NCBI GenBank assembly: GCA_002715375.1
Contig: PAZA01000043.1
Span: 1-32,108 of the forward strand
Length of the DNA: 32,108 bases
Source of the DNA: Halobacteriovoraceae bacterium
GTDB lineage: Bacteria > Bdellovibrionota > Bacteriovoracia > Bacteriovoracales > Bacteriovoracaceae
Direction of reading: 5' to 3'
The notes below the pieces were generated by a model. That model ran no database searches. It was given only the letters and a program-made list of their open reading frames with translations, and was not told the DNA's origin. Made by a program: the position numbers and the translations under genes. Below, piece by piece: positions 7,842 through 16,299 of the stretch. Every line of letters starts with the position of its first letter. The stretch's first letter is position 1.

Positions 7842-8523
7842 ATCATTCAAGTCAATCTTTTTATTGATGTCTTTTTTCTTTATAACAATCCTTTTTTTTT
7901 CCAATAAAGGAAAAGCAGAGTCTTTAAGAGAATTGATTCCCTCTTATGGAGTTATCAAACCAAAATTTGTTTCAACCCAAGTAGCGATAGGCAATGGAAT
8001 AGTTCACAAAATAAAGTATAAATTAGGCGATAAAGTTCGAAGAGGTAAAGTTCTTATTAGTATTATTGAGAGAGATACCATAAGAAATTATAGAAACACC
8101 TTAAAGGGAACAGTTGCTAAAATTCACGTTACACCAGGAGCTGCCATAAGTGCAGGGATGCCCCTTGTGACGATTGTAAATTCTGATAAAAAATATATGG
8201 AAATTGCTTTTTCTCCTGATGAATCAAATAAAATTTCAAGGGGTTTAAGTGTTTTATCTCAAAATAAAAAGAATAAAATTGGAATAATCAACCGACTCTC
8301 TCCGATTGTCGACCCAGATACAGGGACTGTACTCTCATTTGTCGACCTTAAATCTTATGGTAGACCCTACAGGATCGGTGAAGTACTCCCAATATTTATT
8401 GAAGGTAAATTAAAGAAGTGCAAAAAAGTAATTGGATTAAAAGAATTAGGACTTTATACAAACGGATATAAAGTTAACTTCATTGCCGGGGACAAAGCTT
8501 GCCTGGATGCAACAAGTCCCTAA
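7822..8523 (+). CDS. Short periplasmic adaptor (membrane fusion protein) without coiled-coil hairpin
   Basis: A 233-residue exported protein of the HlyD/AcrA type. A signal anchor (SIFLLMSFFFITILFF) at about 11-26 is followed by a biotinyl-lipoyl-like domain in two halves: VAIGNGIVHKIKYKLGDKVRRGKVLISI at 54-81 and LKGTVAKIHVTPGAAISAGMPLVTI at 94-118. In standard adaptors an alpha-helical hairpin of roughly 60-100 residues separates these halves; here only about a dozen residues do. A beta-barrel-like part follows (INRLSPIVDPDTGTVLSFVDL). Usual length is 350-400 residues, so this is a minimal adaptor. It would couple the RND pump to the TolC-like channel, but without the hairpin the docking must differ. 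The ATG overlaps the TolC-like gene, with AAGG about ten bases upstream. Confidence 0.82.
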   Translation: MNQQPYRSFKSIFLLMSFFFITILFFSNKGKAESLRELIPSYGVIKPKFVSTQVAIGNGIVHKIKYKLGDKVRRGKVLISIIERDTIRNYRNTLKGTVAKIHVTPGAAISAGMPLVTIVNSDKKYMEIAFSPDESNKISRGLSVLSQNKKNKIGIINRLSPIVDPDTGTVLSFVDLKSYGRPYRIGEVLPIFIEGKLKKCKKVIGLKELGLYTNGYKVNFIAGDKACLDATSP

Positions 8524-8555
8524 ATAATAATTTAATTTAAAAGAACTAAAAAACT

Positions 8556-11513
8556 ATGGTTCAAACATTTATAAAAAAAGGGGTTTTCACTGTTTGTTTA
8601 AACCTGCTCATCCTTTTAATTGGCTACTTTACAATACCTAAATTATCTAACGAATTTATTCCACTTGTTGAAGTTCCAGCTGTCGCTGTAGTTATCCCTG
8701 CACCTACAATGAGTGAGCAAAATATAAAGCGAAATATTGTTTATCCTCTTGAAAAGGCCCTCCTCCGCACAGGTGAATTAAAGTCAATTGAAGCTGACAT
8801 TGAAGAAGGGAAAGCCGTCTTTAAACTTTTTTACAAGTGGGACTTTCTACCAGAGGAGTGCTTAAGAAAAGCAAGGCAAACAGTTGAGAACTTATCTCTC
8901 CCTGATGGAATCATGGACCCTATCTTCGTTTTATATAAACCTAGCAATAATCCAATTCATAGGGTTGTCTTTTATGGCGTCAATATAGAATCTCTTTCTT
9001 CCCATGTACTTAAAATAAAAAGCCAGGTTGAAAGGATACCTGGTATCTCAGAAGTACTAATCGCAGGTCAATACCTTGGAAAAACCTACATAAATGTAGA
9101 TAATAAAAAACTTTCTCAATACCAAATTAGCTCCAAAAGCATAATTGATGAAGCTTATAACACATGGAAACTTAAAAAATTTTATAAGGGAACGCCACTC
9201 AACCATACTCTTTCTCTACCTATAAAAAAGCCTGAGGATATGAAACTGCTTCCCATATTAAATTATGAGGGCAGTCAAATATATATGAAATGGATTGGAA
9301 ATATTTCAAAACCACCAGGCAAGGCACAAGTTATTTATGGAAAAGAAAAACCTGCTGTCATTCTAGAAATCATAAAAGCCGCTGGAGCAGACACCATTTC
9401 AATTATAAATAAGGCCCATAAGATCATTGAAAAATCGAAAAAATCTTCAATTCAAACTGAAGAAATTTATAATGAGGCGATTAAAATAAAAGAAAGTCAA
9501 AATGGAGTTTTTACGAATTTTTTCATTGGGGTCATTTTAAACTCTATGATTCTAATGATATTCCTAGGATCCACAATTGGTGTTTTAGTTGCCTCTGTTG
9601 TCTTTCCAACGGCTTTATTAGGTACATTTTTTACAATGGATCAGCTAAGCATCTCAATAAACCTCTTTAGCCTTAATGGTTTCTCTCTCGCGGTAGGAAT
9701 GATCACGGACGCTTCGACTGTAGTTCTAGAGTCTATAACCCAGAGAATAAACAGAAAAGAGCCTCTCTTTTTGGCCTGTTGGAAAGGAGTTAAAGATGTC
9801 AGTCTGGGAGTTCTGGCATCCACCTTAACAACTGCGGGGGTCCTTTTACCTATTGCATTCCAAAAAAATGTATCCAGTAAACTTTTTTCAGACCTTAGCC
9901 TCACTGTTGTTTCAACTCAAATTTTTTGCCTTATCGCTGTCTTTAGTCTTGTACCTTGGCTTTGTTTTAAAATGCTAGGAAAAAACAAAAAGCCTCCCTC
10001 TCTCATTCATTACCTCTTTAAAAAATCTGATTTTCTCGTAAAAAGTATGATTAAATTGGCCCAAACAATACAAATTATCTGTAGAAAAAAATTTTTTTTC
10101 AGGTTGGTCATCCCAGGTAGTGTTGTTTTCTTGAGCCTCGGCTCAGTTGTTTTTTTACCGGACATGGAGTTTCTTCCTCAGGTTTCATCACGTGTTTATT
10201 CCTTAAAGTATCCAATCAACTCATCTAGAAAAAGTGTTGAAGGAATAGAAAAAAGAAACCTAGTGGCCTCCACCTTAAAAGAATGGAAGGAAGTTGCTTG
10301 GTCTGTTTCCTCATTTAACAAAAATACCGTAGATATACTTTTTTCTTTAAAGAAATCTTTTCCTTTGGAAAAAATAAAAGAGAAATTCAAAGGAAAAAAT
10401 CTAGATTTTGACAAGGTTAATATCTTGCCTGTAGGGCCGGCACCTTCAGGAGAAGCATTTGGTTATGACGGCCTTTACTTTATTAGCCAAAACTTGCCTG
10501 ATGATAAACTTAAAAGTCTTATAAAAAATTTCTGTGAAGACCATACTGTCAATACCTGCTTGGGGCCTGAGCTCACAAGAAGCTATAATTTTCACCTAAA
10601 GCCTGACCACTTGACTACATACCGAATGGGACTTTCAACATACCATGGTCTCAGTCAATTTTTTATTCCGTTACAAGAAATTAACTTGTCCTCAATTGCA
10701 GATTTTGATTTCAAAAACCCATCAATTCTTAAAATTTCATTTAAAAACTCACTATTAGACTTACCAATTATCAATTCCAAGGGAGAAAGAAATATTATCA
10801 GTGAGCTTTATAACCATAAAGTGGAAAAGTACGATACTTTAGTAAAGAGAAAAAATGGTGATGACTTTTTTCCACTATTTTTCAAACTCAAAAACTCTAC
10901 CATTGGTCTGGCCGATAATAGTATGAGTTCTATAAGAAAAAAACTAGGTATCAAGAAAAAAGAAATTATCGGCATGGGAACTCTGGAAACAATGAATGAA
11001 AGTTTTGGAGGTCTCATAAATGCCCTTACAATCTCCGCCTTTATTGTTTTCATAATCCTAGTGATCCAATTTAACTCCGTTAGGCAAGCTTCAGTCATTA
11101 TGGGAACAATTCCCCTTACCCTTGGAGGAGCGATCTGTGGACTCATTGTTATGGGCGAAACTGTAAATGCAAGTGTTTTGGTAGGTTTCATCCTCCTTAT
11201 AGGAATTGTTGTCAATAATGGGATCTTTTTAGTTGAAGCAACTAACCAAAAGCTGTTTTCTGGAGGCACTAAAACAGATGCCATAAACTGGGCAGTTTCT
11301 AGCAGAACCAGACCCATTTTAATGACCTCATTTTCAACAATTTTGGGAATGTTGCCTACTTTAATTATTGGTGGTGAAGGCTCAGAATTATATAGAGGTA
11401 TGGCCATTGTTAACGTTTTTGGAATGATAACAGGAACTTTTCTTTCTATTGTTGTCACACCTATTTTTATAGAGTACTTAGGCCTGCCTAAGAACATCAG
11501 TGGAGAACGATAA
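8556..11513 (+). CDS. RND-family inner membrane transporter
   Basis: A 985-residue RND (AcrB-type) proton-driven pump. TM1 is near residues 10-28, the first porter region runs about 30-320, and the TM2-TM6 bundle starts at about 320. TM4 reads GMITDASTVVLES, keeping the first of the two AcrB proton-relay aspartates (here D385) but with Ala at the second. The second periplasmic region follows, then TM8-TM12 with TM10 GIVVNNGIFLVEATNQ, carrying Asn where AcrB has Lys940, as many other RND proteins do. RND pumps expel small amphipathic compounds or lipids from the inner membrane or periplasm. The start has only a weak ribosome site. It should work with the adaptor and TolC-like protein encoded upstream and probably pairs with the second RND-like protein downstream. 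Confidence 0.93.
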   Translation: MVQTFIKKGVFTVCLNLLILLIGYFTIPKLSNEFIPLVEVPAVAVVIPAPTMSEQNIKRNIVYPLEKALLRTGELKSIEADIEEGKAVFKLFYKWDFLPEECLRKARQTVENLSLPDGIMDPIFVLYKPSNNPIHRVVFYGVNIESLSSHVLKIKSQVERIPGISEVLIAGQYLGKTYINVDNKKLSQYQISSKSIIDEAYNTWKLKKFYKGTPLNHTLSLPIKKPEDMKLLPILNYEGSQIYMKWIGNISKPPGKAQVIYGKEKPAVILEIIKAAGADTISIINKAHKIIEKSKKSSIQTEEIYNEAIKIKESQNGVFTNFFIGVILNSMILMIFLGSTIGVLVASVVFPTALLGTFFTMDQLSISINLFSLNGFSLAVGMITDASTVVLESITQRINRKEPLFLACWKGVKDVSLGVLASTLTTAGVLLPIAFQKNVSSKLFSDLSLTVVSTQIFCLIAVFSLVPWLCFKMLGKNKKPPSLIHYLFKKSDFLVKSMIKLAQTIQIICRKKFFFRLVIPGSVVFLSLGSVVFLPDMEFLPQVSSRVYSLKYPINSSRKSVEGIEKRNLVASTLKEWKEVAWSVSSFNKNTVDILFSLKKSFPLEKIKEKFKGKNLDFDKVNILPVGPAPSGEAFGYDGLYFISQNLPDDKLKSLIKNFCEDHTVNTCLGPELTRSYNFHLKPDHLTTYRMGLSTYHGLSQFFIPLQEINLSSIADFDFKNPSILKISFKNSLLDLPIINSKGERNIISELYNHKVEKYDTLVKRKNGDDFFPLFFKLKNSTIGLADNSMSSIRKKLGIKKKEIIGMGTLETMNESFGGLINALTISAFIVFIILVIQFNSVRQASVIMGTIPLTLGGAICGLIVMGETVNASVLVGFILLIGIVVNNGIFLVEATNQKLFSGGTKTDAINWAVSSRTRPILMTSFSTILGMLPTLIIGGEGSELYRGMAIVNVFGMITGTFLSIVVTPIFIEYLGLPKNISGER

Positions 11514-11515
11514 AT

Positions 11516-11806
11516 ATGAAAGCTGTCATGCTGCTTTTTGACTCAGAACTCGTCGAAGAAGCTCTTCTAATGATAAGGATATCAAACATACAAAATTACA
11601 CACATTTTACAGGACTGCATGGTTCTTCTAAGGCAGGTAAAAAAGATGGGTCCGCGGCTTGGCCAGGCACAAATGAAATTATAATGATTTTATTGGATGA
11701 TATTAGCCTAAAAAAATTAAAAAAAGTTATTGGTGATTTTAAAATCAAGCACCCGGAAAGGCCTCTTCTCTTTTTTAATTGGCCTTTAAGTGAGGTAGTT
11801 ATATAA
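11516..11806 (+). CDS. PG0541-type transporter-associated protein, PII-like
   Basis: A 96-residue cytosolic protein. Its pattern MKAVMLLFDSELVEEALLMI, then TGLHGSSKAGKKDGSAAWPGTNEIIMILLDD, then a helix-strand end (PLLFFNW) matches the ferredoxin-like, PII-like family known as PG0541 transporter-associated proteins, which are encoded beside RND pumps. I recognise this from memory of the family. PII-like proteins form trimers that sense small molecules and control transporters, so a regulatory role on the adjacent pumps is a reasonable inference. It starts three bases after the RND stop, with GGAG ten bases upstream, and its TAA is directly followed by the ATG of the next gene, so translation is probably coupled. 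Confidence 0.75.
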   Translation: MKAVMLLFDSELVEEALLMIRISNIQNYTHFTGLHGSSKAGKKDGSAAWPGTNEIIMILLDDISLKKLKKVIGDFKIKHPERPLLFFNWPLSEVVI

Positions 11807-14476
11807 ATGTTAAAGTTTCTCCAAAAAGTTGCAGAATATAGAAGAATTGTTCTCATTTTTCTTTTTGTACCTATATTTGCCGTTTTTCTAAACTTATCCA
11901 AGGGTCTGAGGTTCTTTCCTGAAGATAGTTTTATAAGGTTTAAGATTGAGTTTTATGTTCCCAGTAAACTAAGCTCAGAAATAGAAAAAAAAGTGACAAC
12001 CGTTGCTGAAAAAACGTTTAATGGCCTATCAAACCTAATTTCAATTGAATCACTAACAAATCATGAACACTCAGAAATAAACCTTATATTTGACAGATTA
12101 AATGATCCAAATAAAATTCTTCTTTTTATCCAGGAAAAGCTCGATCGATTAAAAGTCACTCTCCCAGGAGATGTTAAACAAATTAAAGTAACCCATTTAA
12201 AAATACCGTCCCCTCCGGACTTTACAATTAGCACACACAAAGACTTTAATTTAATAAAATTTAAAAACTATATTAAAAGTTTAGATCAATCTATAAGAAA
12301 AATACAACCTGAATTAGAGGAAGGTCTTAATTGGAAAATAAAGCTAAATCCAAAAAACCTTTTAAGATACAATATCTCTATAAACCAGGTTTGGCATTCT
12401 TTAAAAATAAATGGTTTTGCATCACGCTTAGGTTCAAAAGATGACTTAAGTTATTTTGTAGAATCAAATTTTAGTTCTCTTCTTGAATTAAAGTCCACAA
12501 TTATAGGTGCAAAATCAAATACTCCAATAAAACTAGTAGACATCGCAAACATTTCACTTATCAACCCCACAACCCCAAAACAAATAAAGGTATGGTTTAA
12601 TAAAGAAAATGTAAATTTAAGCAAAATTGAAAATGATATAAAATCTTTATTTCCGTTGGCAAAAGTTGAAAAAACCAATGTAAAGCTCTGGTTATCATTA
12701 TTTCAAAAGCCTTTACTCTTTTTTTCAATTTTTACAATAATTTGCTTTTTAATATATTATTTTGTTTTCAAAAACATTAAAGCTGCAGGAAGCTCAATTA
12801 TTTTTAACTTCGGTTTTTTTATTCATTACCTCTTTTGGTGCTTTATAATTACAGATAGCTTTACGTTATTTGACTTCTACTCATTAATCTTAGGCCTCAT
12901 TTTTGGATCATTTTTATGGCTCGTCCTTCTTAGTAAAATAAGAAATTCATTTTATCACAAGAACAAAACTGGAGAAAAAATAACAATCCAGCAGTCAATT
13001 CTTTTTGCTCTTTCAGAACTAATCCCAACTTATTTGATTTTGCTTACGCTATTTTATTTGTTTTCTCTTCCAACACTTTCCAATACGATTAGCTTGCCTT
13101 CTTCGAAGGTATTACAGCACTTTTTTAAAATTTCCATACCCATAATCTTCTATTTTTTAACGATCCTTTCAGTTTTTAGCCCTTTAAACTGGGCCACGAG
13201 AAAGGGACCAGAAAAAAAGCCCACCCGCCTTTTTTCAAGAAATATATTTATTCCTCCATTGATTGTTCTTTTTATTCCAATAAGTATTTATTTCTGGCCA
13301 TTAAAACCTTTGGGTATGAAAGATTTTAAAAATGGCCACAAAAATAAAAACTTTAATTCTAGTTTAGACAAATACAGAGGCCACAAACACGCTCTCACCT
13401 ACCAGAGTAAGACTGGTCAAGTTCCTAAAAATTACAATCTGGTATCAAAGAAGTTTCTTGAAAAGGAGTGGGTCAATCAATGGGAAGTAACAGCAAGCGG
13501 ACTAAGGTCCCTTCCCAAACTTGATATCTCGAGCTTTAAAATGGCCATGGAAGATATACAGCAGGAAAAAAGGCTTTCCTTTTTTAACTTAGAAAAAAAT
13601 CAAAGTAAAACATCGATCCCCATAAGACTTGATCAATTAGTTTTAGATGAAAGAAACTTTTCTCACCTTCTTATTGGCAATCGAAGCTCAGGTCAAAAAC
13701 CAAGTCACCTTGGCCATATCACAAAAAAAACAATCGTTTCAGTCCCAAAAGTTATATTTCATGAACAAATTAATAGAGTTGATCAATTTTACTTTAAAGA
13801 TTTAAACAAAAACCAATCTAATTTTTTAAATAAACCTAAAAATGATAAAAACTTTAAAGAAACATCTCTTACCAAGTTCTGGAGAAAACATCATAGGAAC
13901 TTCATTTCCAGTCACTTAGTTTCATTTATCTTCATTTTCACCTTCCTCTCCCTCTACATGAATTCTTTTTACAGAGGTTGGATTATCACGGCAATTTGCC
14001 TGGCCCAATCTGGCCTTTCAAGTGGTATTCTCTTTTTATTAAAAGATGTTATACCACTTGATACTTTGTGGCTTGATAACTTGCCACAATGGTTATCTAT
14101 AGCCATCATTTTAGTTTTAACAAGACCTATGGATTTAGAAAGGGTTAGGGGTCTAGATATTGAAGTTGCCTTAAAAAAACTTAAAGACTTTTATGCTCGT
14201 GCCATCTTAGCAGCTGCCGTACTCTTTTCTTCTGGTCCTATTATCTTAGGTATTTTATCCATTCCCAATGAAAGTATCATTCCCATGTCAAAGCTTTTGA
14301 CTCAATCATCTATTTTTATAGGTATCTTAACTCTATTTTTAGGTTTAATTAGTTACCGTTTTCTGTTTTTTAGCTTTTATATAAGTAGTGAGAAAACAAT
14401 AGATAAGATAAGCCTATTTCTTTTGAAAAACTTTTATAAGATAAAAAACAGGAAATCAAGCAAAGCCATTTCTTAA
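11807..14476 (+). CDS. Degenerate, shortened RND-like membrane protein
   Basis: An 889-residue protein keeping the RND layout but strongly diverged. TM1 is at about 13-30, the first periplasmic domain about 35-300 (TLPGDVKQIKVTH matches RND porter sequence), a TM2-TM6 bundle about 303-460, a short second periplasmic domain about 505-695, and a final TM bundle from about 700. The region equivalent to TM4 reads LILGLIFGSFLWLVLLSKI, with neither proton-relay aspartate, and the second periplasmic domain is much shorter than the roughly 300 residues of AcrB. It is unlikely to move protons itself and is better seen as a structural partner of the 985-residue RND protein, as heteromeric RND pairs exist (MdtBC). 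Its reading frame is intact. It overlaps the converging hydrolase gene by four bases. Confidence 0.75.
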   Translation: MLKFLQKVAEYRRIVLIFLFVPIFAVFLNLSKGLRFFPEDSFIRFKIEFYVPSKLSSEIEKKVTTVAEKTFNGLSNLISIESLTNHEHSEINLIFDRLNDPNKILLFIQEKLDRLKVTLPGDVKQIKVTHLKIPSPPDFTISTHKDFNLIKFKNYIKSLDQSIRKIQPELEEGLNWKIKLNPKNLLRYNISINQVWHSLKINGFASRLGSKDDLSYFVESNFSSLLELKSTIIGAKSNTPIKLVDIANISLINPTTPKQIKVWFNKENVNLSKIENDIKSLFPLAKVEKTNVKLWLSLFQKPLLFFSIFTIICFLIYYFVFKNIKAAGSSIIFNFGFFIHYLFWCFIITDSFTLFDFYSLILGLIFGSFLWLVLLSKIRNSFYHKNKTGEKITIQQSILFALSELIPTYLILLTLFYLFSLPTLSNTISLPSSKVLQHFFKISIPIIFYFLTILSVFSPLNWATRKGPEKKPTRLFSRNIFIPPLIVLFIPISIYFWPLKPLGMKDFKNGHKNKNFNSSLDKYRGHKHALTYQSKTGQVPKNYNLVSKKFLEKEWVNQWEVTASGLRSLPKLDISSFKMAMEDIQQEKRLSFFNLEKNQSKTSIPIRLDQLVLDERNFSHLLIGNRSSGQKPSHLGHITKKTIVSVPKVIFHEQINRVDQFYFKDLNKNQSNFLNKPKNDKNFKETSLTKFWRKHHRNFISSHLVSFIFIFTFLSLYMNSFYRGWIITAICLAQSGLSSGILFLLKDVIPLDTLWLDNLPQWLSIAIILVLTRPMDLERVRGLDIEVALKKLKDFYARAILAAAVLFSSGPIILGILSIPNESIIPMSKLLTQSSIFIGILTLFLGLISYRFLFFSFYISSEKTIDKISLFLLKNFYKIKNRKSSKAIS

Positions 14477-15447
14477 ATCGAAACCTTCTTTTTTATTTTA
14501 CGATTCTTCTTTGATAAAAAGGCCAAGACCTCTCGGATTGTTTTATCATCTCTTAAAATCTTATTATGACCTAATCCATGTGAGATTTTTAAAAGGCTCT
14601 TTGGAATCACTTTACTTAGTTTTTTTGAGTTCTCAACTTTCGAAGCACGGTCGTCTTCATCATGGAAAATTAAAACGTGCCCTTTAACCTGTGGGCCTAT
14701 TACACAAGGGTTAAAATCATTGAAGCTTCTATTATACTTGGACTCCAAACTACTTATTAAAGTATCAAAAAAATCTTCACGTACTCCCTCCTGTGCTGCC
14801 CAACGTTTAAAATCATCTTCCACATCATAATTAGGAGCAAAAAGAACAATTTTTTTAATTTTTAGAGTATTCGCCAGAGAGAGGGAAAAACAACATCCAA
14901 ATGAATGCCCTACAAAAGCATATATTTCTCCAACCACATTAACAACACTCTCTGCTGCCTCTAAAACCTCAAGGGCATTTGTCATAAAACCAGGGGACTG
15001 CCCATGAGAAGGAGCATCAAAGACCACCACTGAAAAACCTTCGCTTAAAAGCCTGGGTATAAATTGACAAAACTGAGTGCCACGTCCGGCCCACCCATGG
15101 GTGAAAAAAATACAAGGGCCTTTCCCCCACTTCATGCCAATCACTTCTCTTTTAGACTTGGGAAGAATCACTTTAAATGTTTGGGCCTTTTTTTGCCATA
15201 AGATTTCAGACTCACTCGGTTTGTAATGCCTGGGCCTAAAAAAGATCTTTTCAGCAACGTCCTCTACCTGTGAAGGGAAATAGTCCCAAGTTTTATTTAA
15301 TGTTTGAACAACCGCTCTCTTTCCAAAAGCCTGTATTTCATTAGGCATAAAGCCTAATAAATCGTTCTTAATCAGTTTTATCTTGGCCTTCGCCTCTGCG
15401 ATTTTTGATTCCATAAAACACCCATTTAAAATTTTAAAAAGTTTCAT
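14473..15447 (-). CDS. Alpha/beta hydrolase
   Basis: A 324-residue cytosolic serine hydrolase. The oxyanion-hole strand is FFTHGWAGRGTQ (HG at 117-118), the nucleophile elbow is VGHSFG with S182, the likely acid lies in HDEDD at 262-266, and the catalytic His is H294 in GLGHNK. The typical strand VVVFDAPSHGQS (the D-x-x-G-x-G-x-S-type turn) is also present. The first 100 residues form an extra N-terminal part. Substrate is unknown; esterase or thioesterase activity is plausible. The annotated ATG has a poor ribosome site; the in-frame ATG at residue 12 (MESKIAEAK), with GGGTG upstream, is an alternative start. It lies 11 bases after a TetR gene and should be co-transcribed with and controlled by it. 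Confidence 0.9.
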   Translation of the reverse strand: MKLFKILNGCFMESKIAEAKAKIKLIKNDLLGFMPNEIQAFGKRAVVQTLNKTWDYFPSQVEDVAEKIFFRPRHYKPSESEILWQKKAQTFKVILPKSKREVIGMKWGKGPCIFFTHGWAGRGTQFCQFIPRLLSEGFSVVVFDAPSHGQSPGFMTNALEVLEAAESVVNVVGEIYAFVGHSFGCCFSLSLANTLKIKKIVLFAPNYDVEDDFKRWAAQEGVREDFFDTLISSLESKYNRSFNDFNPCVIGPQVKGHVLIFHDEDDRASKVENSKKLSKVIPKSLLKISHGLGHNKILRDDKTIREVLAFLSKKNRKIKKKVSI

Positions 15448-15458
15448 TATGATTTTTT

Positions 15459-16046
15459 CTAAGCATTTCTGGCGACCAGATCCCTAAATGATTTCCTTAA
15501 TTTTGTTTTTGCTTTTTCCTGATTCATAAGACGAGCGAAAATATGAAAACCAATCATATATGAATAGAGTTCATAAACAAATTGATCAGTATCCAAATCT
15601 TCCTTAAAATGTCCCTCATCCACAGCAATAGAAACGGCTTTATTAAAACCATTAAGCATTTCTTTTTGGAGAATTTTTACGTGGTCTCTTAAAGAACCTG
15701 GTCGGTCATCAAATTCAATAATTGCGGTCACAATAGGGCAACCTCCTTGATGCTTATCTGTTGACCAGGTAATCCAATTTTCAACAATAGCATTAAGTCT
15801 CGGAACGCCTCTCGACTCTTTTGTCGAAGGTTTAATGACTGTTTGTACGAAATTCATTGAAGCAAGATCTAAAACCATTTTTTGAAGAGACTCTTTTGAT
15901 TTAAAATGTCCAAACAAACCACTCTTACTCATTCCTACGACCTTGGCCAACTCACCAATGCTCAAATTAACCAAGCCCCACCTAGAGCTAAGGTCTAAGG
16001 CGACTTCTAGAATCTTTTCTTTTGTTTGGGATATAGCTTTTGTCAT
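15459..16046 (-). CDS. TetR/AcrR-family transcriptional regulator
   Basis: A 195-residue regulator. The N-terminal helix-turn-helix is standard: TKEKILEVALDLSSRWGLVNLSIGELAKVVGMSKSGLFGHFKSKESL, with the recognition helix in MSKSGLFGHF. The rest is the helical ligand-binding and dimerisation domain; GGCPIVTAIIEFDDRPG is a segment shared by a TetR subgroup next to hydrolases. It is first in a two-gene operon with the alpha/beta hydrolase and is divergent from another TetR gene. Autoregulation through the ACGATCGT palindrome just upstream is likely. The ligand is unknown. Confidence 0.95.
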   Translation of the reverse strand: MTKAISQTKEKILEVALDLSSRWGLVNLSIGELAKVVGMSKSGLFGHFKSKESLQKMVLDLASMNFVQTVIKPSTKESRGVPRLNAIVENWITWSTDKHQGGCPIVTAIIEFDDRPGSLRDHVKILQKEMLNGFNKAVSIAVDEGHFKEDLDTDQFVYELYSYMIGFHIFARLMNQEKAKTKLRKSFRDLVARNA

Positions 16047-16070
16047 AGTCTCATAATAACACAGGTCAGC

Positions 16071-16082
16071 ACGATCGTTCGT
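16071..16082. promoter_or_regulatory. Candidate TetR operator, ACGATCGT palindrome
   Basis: ACGATCGT is a perfect 8-bp palindrome followed by TCGT, so on the minus strand it reads ACGAACGATCGT, resembling the ACGAACG half-sites common in TetR-family operators. It lies about 25 bases upstream of the minus-strand TetR start, a good place for autorepression. No binding data are available. Confidence 0.4.
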
Positions 16083-16155
16083 ATTTTTTAAAAAGTCCTA
16101 TTTATTAATAACTTAAAGCTGTATTAAACACTGATTAGCTTCATTTTTGGCGGCC

Positions 16156-16190
16156 AAACAAGCTTTTTATGAGTTTCCTAAAGCTTGTTT
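16156..16190. promoter_or_regulatory. Perfect 11-bp inverted repeat between divergent TetR genes
   Basis: AAACAAGCTTT and AAAGCTTGTTT are exact inverted copies separated by 13 bases. Each arm holds an AAGCTT core, and the two cores are 21 bp apart centre to centre, two helical turns, so they face the same side of DNA. It lies just upstream of the candidate promoter at 16214-16242. The spacing suits two regulator dimers. A terminator is unlikely because both flanking genes are transcribed away from it. Confidence 0.45.
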
Positions 16191-16213
16191 AAAATCTGTC
16201 TAATTTTGGATTC

Positions 16214-16242
16214 TTTACTCAGGAAAAGACTGATTTTACAAT
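16214..16242 (+). promoter_or_regulatory. Candidate promoter for the plus-strand TetR gene
   Basis: TTTACT (4 of 6) and TACAAT (5 of 6) are 17 bases apart, ending 57 bases before the ATG at 16300. It lies beside the inverted repeat at 16156-16190. Confidence 0.55.
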
Positions 16243-16299
16243 TCTACTATGTTCGTTTTTTTAAGTTAAAAGTTAAATATCAAAGTTTAGGAATACGGA

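Noticed and set aside
10808-11497. 229-residue minus-strand ORF
   Set aside because: Lies entirely inside the RND gene on the opposite strand; the plus-strand frame has clear family motifs, so this is a shadow.
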